Source of the DNA: Campylobacteraceae bacterium
Lineage (GTDB): Bacteria > Campylobacterota > Campylobacteria > Campylobacterales > Sulfurovaceae
NCBI GenBank assembly: GCA_027034975.1
Contig: JALVWQ010000038.1
Coordinates: 47,641-111,640 of the forward strand
Length of the DNA stretch: 64,000 nucleotides
Direction of reading: 5' to 3'
Shown here piece by piece: positions 23,646-32,094 of the stretch. Below the pieces are notes generated by a model, which saw only the letters and a list, made by a program, of their open reading frames with translations, did not search any database and was not told the origin of the DNA. Made by a program: the position numbers and the translations under genes. Numbering within the stretch: the first letter of the stretch is position 1; each line of letters starts with the position of its first letter.

Positions 23646-25059
23646 TATAATCAACTTAGTAAGCTATCTTATTTTTCTTCTCCTCCTGGGATACTACTTT
23701 ATAACAACAGCACAGTGGTATAGCTATAAGCTCAATAGAGTCATTTTTCATCATACAAAGGCTTGGTGGAATATAGCATACTTTTTAGTTCCTTTTGCTG
23801 CCTATGAGGCTCTCAATTTTGCCCATCTCAATAAGTTCCAGCCACTAATTGTTGTGATCTATGCAATCGCACTCTTTCTGTGGTATCGAGTCTTAGATAA
23901 GCCACTTGTTTGGACTGGTCGAGTAAAAAGATTCTTTATAGCTCTCTTTATCCTTGCATTAGTAACATTTTTTGCAACAAAGAGTACACTTCTTTTTCTT
24001 CCGCTGATCACTGCATGGTTAGCATCTATTGCGATTGAAAAGCTCCTTTTTATGGGGTATAAAAACAAGGCACAAGAGAAGTTAGAGAGTAGGGATGATC
24101 TTGTAGTAGTCGGTGTTACTGCAAGTTATGGGAAGACAAGTATGAAAAACTTTATTGCTCATATTTTGTCGAAAAAATATAGTGTCTATGCAACACCTCG
24201 CTCGGTAAACACACTTGCTGGCATTGTAAAAGATATTAATGTTGATTTGCCTGATGATGCCCAAGTTTATGTTGTAGAGATGGGGGCAAGAGAGGTAGGT
24301 GATATTTACGATATTACTTCATTGGTAAACCCACACTATGCAGTTGTAGGAACAATTGGCCCAGCACATATAGAGTATTTCAGAACTCTCGAGAGAATTC
24401 GCAATACAAAGATGGAGATTATTAAGAGCAAACGCCTCAAAAGAGCGTGGGTGCATATAAGTGCGAATGTAAAATCGACGAATCCTAATATCGAACTTTT
24501 TGGGCATGATATTAAAGATATTAAATCGAGCCTTGATGGTATCTGCTTTTCGCTCGAAGATGACTACTACTGTGCTAATATTTTAGGCGATTTTAATGCC
24601 GTTAATTTAGTCGCTGCAATAAAGGTTGCTAAAGAGTTAGGGGTTGATAATGAGCTCATTAAAGAGGCACTTAAAGAGCTGCAGCCTGTAGAGCATAGGC
24701 TGCAAAAAATAGAAGCTGGTGGCAAAATAATTATAGACGATAGCTTTAATGGCAATATAGATGGTATGATGAGTGCCTTCGACTTAGCAGCAACGCACAG
24801 TGGGCGTAAAGTGGTTATTACCCCTGGATTGGTAGAGGTTGATGATGCATTAAATATCAAAGTTGCCAAAAGGGCAAATGAGGTTTTTGATCTTGTTGTA
24901 GTAACTGGCGAGCTTAACTATGAGATTTTTAAAGAGTATGTAGATGCAAGTAAGCTAATGCACCTAAAAGATAAATCGAATTTCGAAAGTTTCTTAGCCG
25001 AGAATACGAGAGCTGGCGATTTAATTCTATTTGCAAATGATGCACCAAGTTTTATTTAG
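23638..25059 (+). CDS. murF: UDP-MurNAc-tripeptide--D-alanyl-D-alanine ligase, membrane-anchored form
   Basis: The 473-residue Mur ligase has an unusual N-terminal region of about 130 residues with several membrane helices (LISYLIFLLLLGYYFI, IALFLWYRVL, FFIALFILALVTFF). A cytoplasmic ligase domain follows, with the ATP loop VTASYGKTSMKN, TPRSVNTLAG, EMGAREVGDI and IDDSFNGNIDGM. It adds D-Ala-D-Ala to the UDP-MurNAc tripeptide. Membrane-anchored MurF is remembered from Campylobacterota. It sits between the hydrolase and thioredoxin-like genes. Confidence 0.9.
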   Translation: MGNIINLVSYLIFLLLLGYYFITTAQWYSYKLNRVIFHHTKAWWNIAYFLVPFAAYEALNFAHLNKFQPLIVVIYAIALFLWYRVLDKPLVWTGRVKRFFIALFILALVTFFATKSTLLFLPLITAWLASIAIEKLLFMGYKNKAQEKLESRDDLVVVGVTASYGKTSMKNFIAHILSKKYSVYATPRSVNTLAGIVKDINVDLPDDAQVYVVEMGAREVGDIYDITSLVNPHYAVVGTIGPAHIEYFRTLERIRNTKMEIIKSKRLKRAWVHISANVKSTNPNIELFGHDIKDIKSSLDGICFSLEDDYYCANILGDFNAVNLVAAIKVAKELGVDNELIKEALKELQPVEHRLQKIEAGGKIIIDDSFNGNIDGMMSAFDLAATHSGRKVVITPGLVEVDDALNIKVAKRANEVFDLVVVTGELNYEIFKEYVDASKLMHLKDKSNFESFLAENTRAGDLILFANDAPSFI

Positions 25060-25068
25060 GGAGAGATG

Positions 25069-25386
25069 ATGACATTAGATGAAATTAAAAAAGCTATAGA
25101 GACTAAAGAGGGTGTAATGCTCTATTTCTGGGGTGATAATTGTGCTGTATGCGATGTATTGAAGCCAAAGATAAAAGAGCTTTTCGAAAGAGAGTTCCCA
25201 AAAGTTGAACAGATCTATATAGATGCAAAGAGTCAGCAAGATATTGCTGCACACTTTAGTGTCTTTTCGATACCTACAACTATTGTCTTTTTGGCTGGTA
25301 AAGAGTTTGCAAGAGAGGGGAGAGCAATGAGTATTGCAGCCCTCGAAGAGAAGATACGACGACCCTATGATATTATGACCTCTTAG
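25069..25386 (+). CDS. Thioredoxin-family protein with CAVC active site
   Basis: The protein of about 105 residues has the thioredoxin core: MLYFWGDNCAVCDVLKPKIKEL, with active-site CAVC instead of CGPC, and the cis-Pro loop FSIPTTIVFLAGKE. It has no signal peptide and is therefore cytoplasmic. The first of two adjacent ATGs (25066) is only 2 nt from the GGGAG ribosome site, so the second is preferred. It follows murF by a few bases. Confidence 0.82.
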   Translation: MTLDEIKKAIETKEGVMLYFWGDNCAVCDVLKPKIKELFEREFPKVEQIYIDAKSQQDIAAHFSVFSIPTTIVFLAGKEFAREGRAMSIAALEEKIRRPYDIMTS

Positions 25387-25444
25387 CAATTGATTAATTT
25401 TCTTTTTTAGTTAGAATAGTATTTAGTAAGATTTGGAGATATAG

Positions 25445-26503
25445 ATGAATAGAAGTAGAGAATTTACAGGAAATTGCTTTGGTCGGTATTTGTTAATTGC
25501 ACTTTTACCAACACTCTTTGTGCTATTTTTGGGGTTAAACCTCTTTAATGTTATTGATTTAGTACATATTCATACACATACATTCTATATTATAGTTGCT
25601 ATCTACATTATCTTTTTGCTCTTTATTCCTCATAATGCATTTATTGCTGTTTGTAAAATCCGTAGCCAATTCGATGTGACACGCAATGAGTTAGAGATAA
25701 GTTTAGAGAAGAGTGCACTTACCATAGAGGGGAAGACAAAATCTGTTTTAAGTGTTCGTGACTTTTTAGAGGAGTATTTTCAGAATGTTCGTAACGATAA
25801 CTTCGCTCAAATTGCTTCGAGCACATTCCCAATGCTTGGAATTTTAGGTACATTTGCTGCTATTGCTATCTCTATGCCTGATTTTACTGTGAGTAGTACA
25901 CAAGAGCTTGATAGTGAGATTTCGACACTTTTAGCAGGTGTTGGTACAGCATTTTATGCATCTATTTTTGGTATTTTTCTCTCGCTTCTTTGGACATTTT
26001 TTGAGCGATTAGGGCTCTCGGGTATAGAGAAGATAACTCTTGCTCTTGAAGATCTCTATACAAATAATATATGGAGTAAAAAAGAGCTCTTAAAATTTAA
26101 GTATAATCAAAAAGCGATAATGGAGAATGAGTTTGTAAATACCCTTAAGAGTACATTCAATTTAGACTTTATTAAAAGTATCAATAAAGAGCATTTAGAG
26201 AGTTACGAAAAGATTATTGCTTTAACAAACAACACTCTAGGGCAACTAGAGAGTAGCTTAAAAAAAAGTGCATTAGAGATTGAGCAGACTGTTTCAAGAA
26301 TAACTAATGCTAACGAAACTCTAGAAGCACGAGCTACTTTAGAGGCGAATATAGCAGAGTTTAACAAGAGTGCAAAAGAGCTGCAGCAGCTACTATCGAG
26401 CTTCGATAATGGGCTCGATAAAGCTCTTCATAATATCGATGGCGAATTGGCTGCCGCAGTAAAACATATCGAAGAGATGATAAAGATTGTAAAAGAAAAT
26501 TAA
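25445..26503 (+). CDS. MotA/TolQ/ExbB-type proton channel subunit with coiled-coil tail
   Basis: The 352-residue protein has four predicted helices: about 16-38, 45-66, 125-145 (FPMLGILGTFAAIAISM, with the MotA/ExbB proline-glycine pattern) and 158-187 (LLAGVGTAFYASIFGIFLSLLW). A mostly helical cytoplasmic tail of about 165 residues follows. It pairs with the MotB/OmpA-like protein encoded 13 nt downstream, so together they look like a 5:2-type stator unit. It is not flagellar MotA by context, and no Tol, Exb or Zorya partner genes are adjacent. GGAG precedes the ATG. Confidence 0.8.
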   Translation: MNRSREFTGNCFGRYLLIALLPTLFVLFLGLNLFNVIDLVHIHTHTFYIIVAIYIIFLLFIPHNAFIAVCKIRSQFDVTRNELEISLEKSALTIEGKTKSVLSVRDFLEEYFQNVRNDNFAQIASSTFPMLGILGTFAAIAISMPDFTVSSTQELDSEISTLLAGVGTAFYASIFGIFLSLLWTFFERLGLSGIEKITLALEDLYTNNIWSKKELLKFKYNQKAIMENEFVNTLKSTFNLDFIKSINKEHLESYEKIIALTNNTLGQLESSLKKSALEIEQTVSRITNANETLEARATLEANIAEFNKSAKELQQLLSSFDNGLDKALHNIDGELAAAVKHIEEMIKIVKEN

Positions 26504-26515
26504 AGAGAGTAGATT

Positions 26516-27712
26516 GTGTTTAAAAGAAAAAGTAGTAGCAATGACAGTAATTTTTGGATATCCTATGCCGATTTAATGGCTGGGTTACTCTTTGTTTTTA
26601 TACTGCTAATTGGTGCTATTATCTCAAAATCTACAATATTGAGGCAACATCTACAAAAGAAAGAGCAAGCATTAGAGAAAACTTCTCAAGATTTAAACAA
26701 GACAGCTTTGGCTCTACAGCAACAAGCCAATCGTGTTAGCAAACAAAATATAATTATTCAAAAGCAGATAGCGACAATTAAGCTTAAAGAGGATGAGATT
26801 AATCAACTCAAAGTACTTTTGGCACAGCGAAATAGTGAATTAAATAGCACAAAAGAGGTATTAGCAGTAACGAAAGATGCTCTAGAGTTAAAAGAGAATG
26901 AGATCAAACGACTCAACCAACTGTTACTTGCACGAAATAGTAAAATCGATAAACTCAATGGAAAGGTAATTATTCTACAAAATCTCTTAGAAGAGACAAA
27001 CACTACTCTGCTTGATAAAGATAAAATCATAGATGAGTATAGAGAAAAAGTTTTAGTGCTCTCAAATAGTTTAACGAAAAAAAGTGATGAGCTTAACATC
27101 ACCCAAGCAAAACTCCAAAAGCTCTTAACTGCACTCGATGAAAAACAGAGCAAATATGAAGATCTCTTACAGGAGTTACAAAGCAAAAGAGAGAAGATTA
27201 AATACCTTACAGGTATCCACCTACGCATTATTGATGAGCTTAAGAAAACACTTGGAAATAGTGTAAATGTTACAAAAGATGGGGCTTTAAAACTTAACTC
27301 TAAGATACTATTTGCAAAAGGGAGTAGTAAACTAAAAGAGGATGCAAAAGCACAACTTAAAGAGCTCTTTACAAAGTATATTTCAGCCCTTATGGGGAAT
27401 GCCGCAATTAAAAAGAATATTGATCGTATTGTTATTGAAGGACACACCGACAGTGATGGTGGTTACCTCTACAACCTAAAGCTCTCCCAAGAGAGAGCTC
27501 TTTCTGTAATGAACTATCTTTCAACGCTTCCAATTGCTAAAAAATACTCACTCGAGAAATATTTAACTGCAAGTGGTCGCTCCTACCTCGATAGAGTCAT
27601 AAAAGATGGAGTAGAAGATAAAGAAGCATCAAGAAGAATAGAGTTTAAATTTCGCCTAAAAAACCAAAATGCCTTTTATGAGATTGAGAAGATTTTAGAT
27701 GAAGATAGATAA
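26516..27712 (+). CDS. MotB/OmpA-family protein with long periplasmic coiled coil
   Basis: The 398-residue protein has a single N-terminal helix with the MotB-type proton-binding aspartate (SYADLMAGLLFVFILLIGA, D19). A coiled coil spans about 45-240, including a 35-residue duplication (LKEDEINQL and LKENEIKRL). A C-terminal OmpA peptidoglycan-binding domain follows (VIEGHTDSDGGYLYNLKLSQERA). It is probably the wall-anchored stator partner of the preceding channel protein. The GTG start has AAGAGAG before it. The coiled coil places the OmpA domain far from the membrane compared with MotB. Confidence 0.8.
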   Translation: MFKRKSSSNDSNFWISYADLMAGLLFVFILLIGAIISKSTILRQHLQKKEQALEKTSQDLNKTALALQQQANRVSKQNIIIQKQIATIKLKEDEINQLKVLLAQRNSELNSTKEVLAVTKDALELKENEIKRLNQLLLARNSKIDKLNGKVIILQNLLEETNTTLLDKDKIIDEYREKVLVLSNSLTKKSDELNITQAKLQKLLTALDEKQSKYEDLLQELQSKREKIKYLTGIHLRIIDELKKTLGNSVNVTKDGALKLNSKILFAKGSSKLKEDAKAQLKELFTKYISALMGNAAIKKNIDRIVIEGHTDSDGGYLYNLKLSQERALSVMNYLSTLPIAKKYSLEKYLTASGRSYLDRVIKDGVEDKEASRRIEFKFRLKNQNAFYEIEKILDEDR

Positions 27713-27830
27713 ATTTGAAGCAAAAGAGCTGAAGCGTGCTGTAAAAATGTTAGAAAAAGATTTAGTTTCTTTAAAGAGAAACGAACCATTGCTTAAGAAA
27801 ATAATGCGTTTTGTATTATCGTTAAAGTAG
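27699..27830 (+). CDS. Small basic ORF of 43 codons overlapping the OmpA-family gene
   Basis: ATG at 27699 opens a 43-residue reading frame (MKIDKFEAKELKRAVKMLEK...) that overlaps the preceding gene by 14 nt and ends at TAG. The product is helical, lysine-rich and without cysteine or membrane segment. It was too short for the ORF track. The overlap fits translational coupling, but no independent ribosome site is obvious, so it could be chance. Confidence 0.35.
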   Translation: MKIDKFEAKELKRAVKMLEKDLVSLKRNEPLLKKIMRFVLSLK

Positions 27831-27973
27831 ACTTAAAGTCAAAGAAAAGATTTTTTTAACAAAATTATTGATAGAGTAACAGATATATCTCAATCTGGTT
27901 TAAGTATCCAAAATGTCTATTGATATCTAAGTTATATTTAGGAAGAGTATAGTATTTAAAATAGCCTTCTAGA

Positions 27974-30900
27974 CTATTTTGAAATAGTTACACTCTCTAT
28001 TACCGAACCATTAGGACGAATTGCTTTAAAGTAAAACTTATTATTATCAATTCTTACCTTTATAAAATGGTAAGTCCCTTCATATTTTACCACTTTTGGC
28101 TGATTCGATTTAGGGTCATAAAGAGGTGCTCCACCGCCACCTGTTGTTATGTGTTGTACACCATCTACAACAGCTCTTGCGTAGTAGTGGTTATGCCCTG
28201 CAACTACCATAGATACACCATACTGTTTACAAAGTGGCTGAATGATGTTTTGAACATCTTTATTGTTACTGTGTCCACCTGCACTCCATCCTGGCATATG
28301 TAGTAGAATGATTTTCCACTTTTTAGTACTCGATGCTAAATCGTTTTTAATCCAATTGTATTGGGCACTCCCTTTTGAGTAGTTTGTAAATTGGTCTATT
28401 ATTGTAAAGTGTACTGGTCCATAATCAAAAGAGTAGTAAAATCTATTCGCTTTATACATTGGGTATGGGTAGTATTTGGCAAAGAGTTTACCATTACCGG
28501 CATGGTTCCCTAAGCTAGCAAGATATGGTAGATTTGCAAACATATTTGTAAGATTTGTATATTTTGCATCAAAAAATTCACTATCCCACTTGCTCTCTGA
28601 CTCTCCATTTGATACTAAATCTCCTGAAGATACAATAAATGTTGCAGAAGATGGGTCTTTTGCAATCTCATTCATTACTCCTTTTGCTACTAAATCGTGG
28701 CTTTTTGGGTCACTTCTAGTATCGCCATATATATAGAAAGATACCTTTTTGGTACTACTTGTTGCTCCTGTTCTAAAGCCACCCATAAATGCCGGTTTTC
28801 CATCAATAGATATTTGATAGTAGTATTTACTATTTGGTGTTAAGTTATCTAGTAGAGCCTTTTCTAAGTGGTCGCTACTGTATTCGCTTAAAGATTTGCT
28901 ACCCTCTTCGTAACTAGTAGTTTTACCCCACGCTATCGAGGCACTATGTTTACTCTTTAATTGCCACATAATTAGCATTTGATTGTTTTTACCAGTATAT
29001 AAAAGGTATGGTGCCTTTCTAAAAATATCTTTTGCTACGCCAGAAACTACATGTACAACTCTTGTTGCAGTTGCACTATTTCCATCAGAGTCTACCACGC
29101 TATAAACAACACTATATGTTCCTATCTTATGCGTATTGACATAATTTTTAGTAACAACTTTATCGCTAATATCACCATCAATATCGTCGTATGCTTTTGC
29201 TCCTGCATCATGGTATGTAGAATTAAGTAAAATTGTTACATCGTTTTGCCCATTAAGTGTAATTTTAGGTGCTTCTGTATTACTGTTGCTACTTAAAGTA
29301 TATTCAATATGAAGCAGTGGAGCTGCCGTAGGATCACCATTATAAGATTCTGCGACTCTTTTTCCATTCCCTTTTATTACGAAAACAAGAGGATTACCAT
29401 TGCTCCATGAACTTTTATTGATAATCGGCTGAATAATAGCACTAATATTATCTGTTCTTTGTGTAAGTGATTGCTCTCCTACTTTATTCCAAGCCGGTGG
29501 GTTCCAAGCTACAGAGTTGCTTAGCAGCTTTCTGTGGCTAATGTTATATTTATCTTTACTGAATGGCTCTGCATCTGTACTGTTTTGTGTTGTAATGTAG
29601 AGGTTTGTACCTGTAGAGCTACTCTCATCTACCTGGAATTGTAGGTAAGCTTTTGTAATAGTTGCTCCTTGTGGTACATCGACACTTGCGAAACGAATAC
29701 CTACAATTTGCTTATCGTGCTCTTGAGTCATCTCTAAGTCGCTGCTTCCAATGCTTATATGCCCATTGCTATGCTCTTCGGCATCATCATATCCATCGCT
29801 TACTCTTGTCTCAAAAGTTTTCTTTATAGTAGTTGCTACTTTTTGAACCGTTACTTTTCTTATGGCAGTAGCTTTATTGCCAGCTTTATCGCTAACGCTA
29901 TATTTTACATAATAGATACCAGCTTTATGTGTATTTACACCGTTATAGATTGTAATTTTATTGCTAATATCACCATCTACATTATCATATGCTTTTGCCC
30001 CCAATTCGTGGTAGCTTTGCCCAACTTTAAGGGTAATACTGCCACCATTAAGAGTAATATGAGGAGCTGTAGTATCAGGTTTTGCTACTACATTAACAAC
30101 TCTCTGCTTCTTAGCAATATTTTTAGCCTTATCAACTGCTGTATAGGTAATAGTATATTTGCCAACTTTCGAAGTGTTTACACTACCGCTAATAGTTACA
30201 TTTACTTTACCATCTGTTTCATCAATAGCTTTTGCCCCTAGCTCTTTATAGCTAGCCCCAACATATAGCGTTACTGGATTTGAGCCATTAAGTGTAATTA
30301 CTGGTGGCGTTGTATCTGCAGTTGTTTGACCACCCCAGCTATAGTCAACATCTGCATAGCCAGCTTGGTAACCGTAGACTTTCATAATAAGCTCTTGAGT
30401 TGTCTCGCCACTTATTTTAATATACTCATGCCCTTTATTTCCATCTACTCCATTATATCCAGACCACTCGATTTTCATACCATGATAGTTAATACTCTGC
30501 TTATTTGGACCAGAGAGTTTACCGTTTGGCCAAGCAATAATTGCCTCGCCATTTGCACTATAGAGTTGAATATCTAAATCTTTATCAGAAGTTAATTGAA
30601 TGTAGACATCTTTAATATGTGGGGGAATTGTTCCAACAAGGTTAATAGCTTTTTGTAAAATTGCTTGCTTAAAATGTCCTGTACCACTCTCTGAAGCACT
30701 ACAGTTATCTTTACCGCTCCAGCTATAATTAACTGTAGCAAAACCGGCCTTGTAGCCAAAGGCTTTCATTATAAATGTTGTTGGTGTAGAGCCATCTACT
30801 TCGATATATTCATGACCCTTGTCGCCATCTACACCATTATAGCCACTATAAGTAACTAAATGGTTTTTATATTTTTTACTCTCTTTTTGTGGACCATTTA

Positions 30901-31156
30901 AAATACCATTTGGCCAATGTACGATTTTATCGCCATTTTGAGCATAGAGTCTAATATCTACATCGTTATCAGACTTTAACTCAATATGTAAGCCCTGAAT
31001 ACCTTGTGGTATCTCTCCAACAGTAATAGCATCTTCAAAAGAGGTAAATTTGTTAATTTGCTGTTCAAATGTTCCTGAGCCAGAGCATTCTCCAAAGTTA
31101 AAACCTGCCAAGAGGAATTTAAGTGTTAATAGACTCAATAGTAGAATTTTTTTCAT
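27974..31156 (-). CDS. Secreted multidomain metallophosphoesterase (purple acid phosphatase-like)
   Basis: The protein has about 1060 residues, starting at MKKILLLSLLTLKFLLAG, a signal peptide with GGAG 7 nt upstream; the longer ORF start has no such support. Domain order: two related N-terminal repeats of about 130 residues (each with GYNGVDG.KGHEYI), two DUF5011-like Ig domains (ITLNG...YKELGAKA), a DNRLRE-like beta domain, a third Ig domain, and an FN3-like purple-acid-phosphatase domain. The phosphoesterase domain follows, with YGDTRSD, SSGDLV, LGNHAG, LLHMPG and VAGHNHYYAR. It probably hydrolyses phosphate esters outside the cytoplasm; substrate unknown. Confidence 0.82.
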   Translation of the reverse strand: MKKILLLSLLTLKFLLAGFNFGECSGSGTFEQQINKFTSFEDAITVGEIPQGIQGLHIELKSDNDVDIRLYAQNGDKIVHWPNGILNGPQKESKKYKNHLVTYSGYNGVDGDKGHEYIEVDGSTPTTFIMKAFGYKAGFATVNYSWSGKDNCSASESGTGHFKQAILQKAINLVGTIPPHIKDVYIQLTSDKDLDIQLYSANGEAIIAWPNGKLSGPNKQSINYHGMKIEWSGYNGVDGNKGHEYIKISGETTQELIMKVYGYQAGYADVDYSWGGQTTADTTPPVITLNGSNPVTLYVGASYKELGAKAIDETDGKVNVTISGSVNTSKVGKYTITYTAVDKAKNIAKKQRVVNVVAKPDTTAPHITLNGGSITLKVGQSYHELGAKAYDNVDGDISNKITIYNGVNTHKAGIYYVKYSVSDKAGNKATAIRKVTVQKVATTIKKTFETRVSDGYDDAEEHSNGHISIGSSDLEMTQEHDKQIVGIRFASVDVPQGATITKAYLQFQVDESSSTGTNLYITTQNSTDAEPFSKDKYNISHRKLLSNSVAWNPPAWNKVGEQSLTQRTDNISAIIQPIINKSSWSNGNPLVFVIKGNGKRVAESYNGDPTAAPLLHIEYTLSSNSNTEAPKITLNGQNDVTILLNSTYHDAGAKAYDDIDGDISDKVVTKNYVNTHKIGTYSVVYSVVDSDGNSATATRVVHVVSGVAKDIFRKAPYLLYTGKNNQMLIMWQLKSKHSASIAWGKTTSYEEGSKSLSEYSSDHLEKALLDNLTPNSKYYYQISIDGKPAFMGGFRTGATSSTKKVSFYIYGDTRSDPKSHDLVAKGVMNEIAKDPSSATFIVSSGDLVSNGESESKWDSEFFDAKYTNLTNMFANLPYLASLGNHAGNGKLFAKYYPYPMYKANRFYYSFDYGPVHFTIIDQFTNYSKGSAQYNWIKNDLASSTKKWKIILLHMPGWSAGGHSNNKDVQNIIQPLCKQYGVSMVVAGHNHYYARAVVDGVQHITTGGGGAPLYDPKSNQPKVVKYEGTYHFIKVRIDNNKFYFKAIRPNGSVIESVTISK

Positions 31157-31289
31157 GATAGGTCTCCAAACTAATATCAATTTAAAGTATAGCATAAAAA
31201 ATAACAAGTATCGAAAATATGGACATATTGATATAATTTTTAGTTAAAAGATAGATTAAGTAGATATCTCAACATGAGTTAATAGAAAG

Positions 31290-31313
31290 AGAGTAATGTT
31301 TTAAAATTACTCT
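31290..31313 (-). terminator. Hairpin overlapping the HIT gene stop
   Basis: AGAGTAAT and ATTACTCT form a perfect 8-bp stem around an 8-nt loop. On the minus strand it overlaps the HIT stop codon and is followed by CTTTCTATT. It plausibly ends the carB-yrdC-HIT transcript. Confidence 0.45.
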
Positions 31314-31669
31314 AAATTTTGGGTTAAAAAAGTTGTAAACTCATCAAAGAGAGGTAAATCTAATTTGTACTCTCTAACTGGCTCTTCCCATGTTGTTTTT
31401 GGATAGTAGGGGTCGTTTTTGAATCTAGCAATTATATGCCAGTGAACTCTTGGGAGCATATTGCCAAAAGAGGCTATGTTGATTTTATCAGGGGTGTAAA
31501 ACTCAATGAGTGCTCTTTCTATATCTTCTAAGAGTCCATACATCTCCATTTTTCTGTCGAATGGGATTTCGCTAATCTCTTTATACTCAACTTTTGTAAA
31601 GAGCTTGAGCCATGGGAGTTTGGAGTCGTGTTTTTCAATATAAAAGTTTTCATCTTCCCAGATTCTCAT
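31307..31669 (-). CDS. HIT-family hydrolase
   Basis: The 120-residue protein has the histidine-triad core PRVHWHIIARF and the upstream INIASFGN strand. HIT proteins hydrolyse or transfer nucleotides. The usual HxHxHxx is reduced here to HWHIIAR, so one of the three histidines is replaced by an isoleucine/alanine context, as in the HIT-like subgroup. It overlaps the upstream YrdC-like gene by 4 nt and is the last gene of the carB transcription unit. Confidence 0.75.
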   Translation of the reverse strand: MRIWEDENFYIEKHDSKLPWLKLFTKVEYKEISEIPFDRKMEMYGLLEDIERALIEFYTPDKINIASFGNMLPRVHWHIIARFKNDPYYPKTTWEEPVREYKLDLPLFDEFTTFLTQNLE

Positions 31670-32094
31670 AATCGTAACCTTTTGAACTTATTTTTACCAA
31701 GTCTATAAATGGTAGATGGCTTTTGTGGGGCACTGAGTGGATAGATTACTATATCTGCTTTTTGGTAAGCATACTCATAATTGTACTCTTTACTGCTTTG
31801 ATTTGCAGAGCTTGTGTATGCCCAGCCCAATCTATCGATTAAGAGTTTGTGTCTTTTCTCTCTTATGACTCTAAAGGAGTAATCGTGGCTTAAAATAAAA
31901 GTAGATTTTTGAGCTACTCTTACCCTGCGTCTAAAGTATTTTGGGACTCTTTTTTTGATAGCTTTTAAAGAGGGGAGGGCTTGGATATACTCTTTATTGG
32001 GTTGTCTCTCTTTTGCTCTATCGAGCTGCTCTCTGCTCTGAGAGAGAAAGCCGATTGTTGTATCTGTATTTGTTAAGAAGAGTCTCTTATCCAT
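31666..32094 (-). CDS. Short Sua5/YciO/YrdC-family protein
   Basis: The 142-residue protein keeps recognisable YrdC-fold parts: [11 protein letters not shown] near the start (compare TDTVYGL), [12 protein letters not shown], and the ending PSTIYRL. It is shorter than the roughly 180-200 residues of a full YrdC and is rich in arginine around residues 45-70. It may or may not perform threonylcarbamoyl-AMP synthesis. It overlaps carB by 8 nt. A full Sua5/TsaC is not in this window. Confidence 0.65.
   Translation of the reverse strand: MDKRLFLTNTDTTIGFLSQSREQLDRAKERQPNKEYIQALPSLKAIKKRVPKYFRRRVRVAQKSTFILSHDYSFRVIREKRHKLLIDRLGWAYTSSANQSSKEYNYEYAYQKADIVIYPLSAPQKPSTIYRLGKNKFKRLRL

Noticed and set aside
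25445-27712. Zorya defence system (ZorAB)
   Set aside because: Only the MotA/MotB-like pair is present. ZorC, ZorD or ZorE are not adjacent, and the proportions differ (short cytoplasmic tail, long periplasmic coiled coil).
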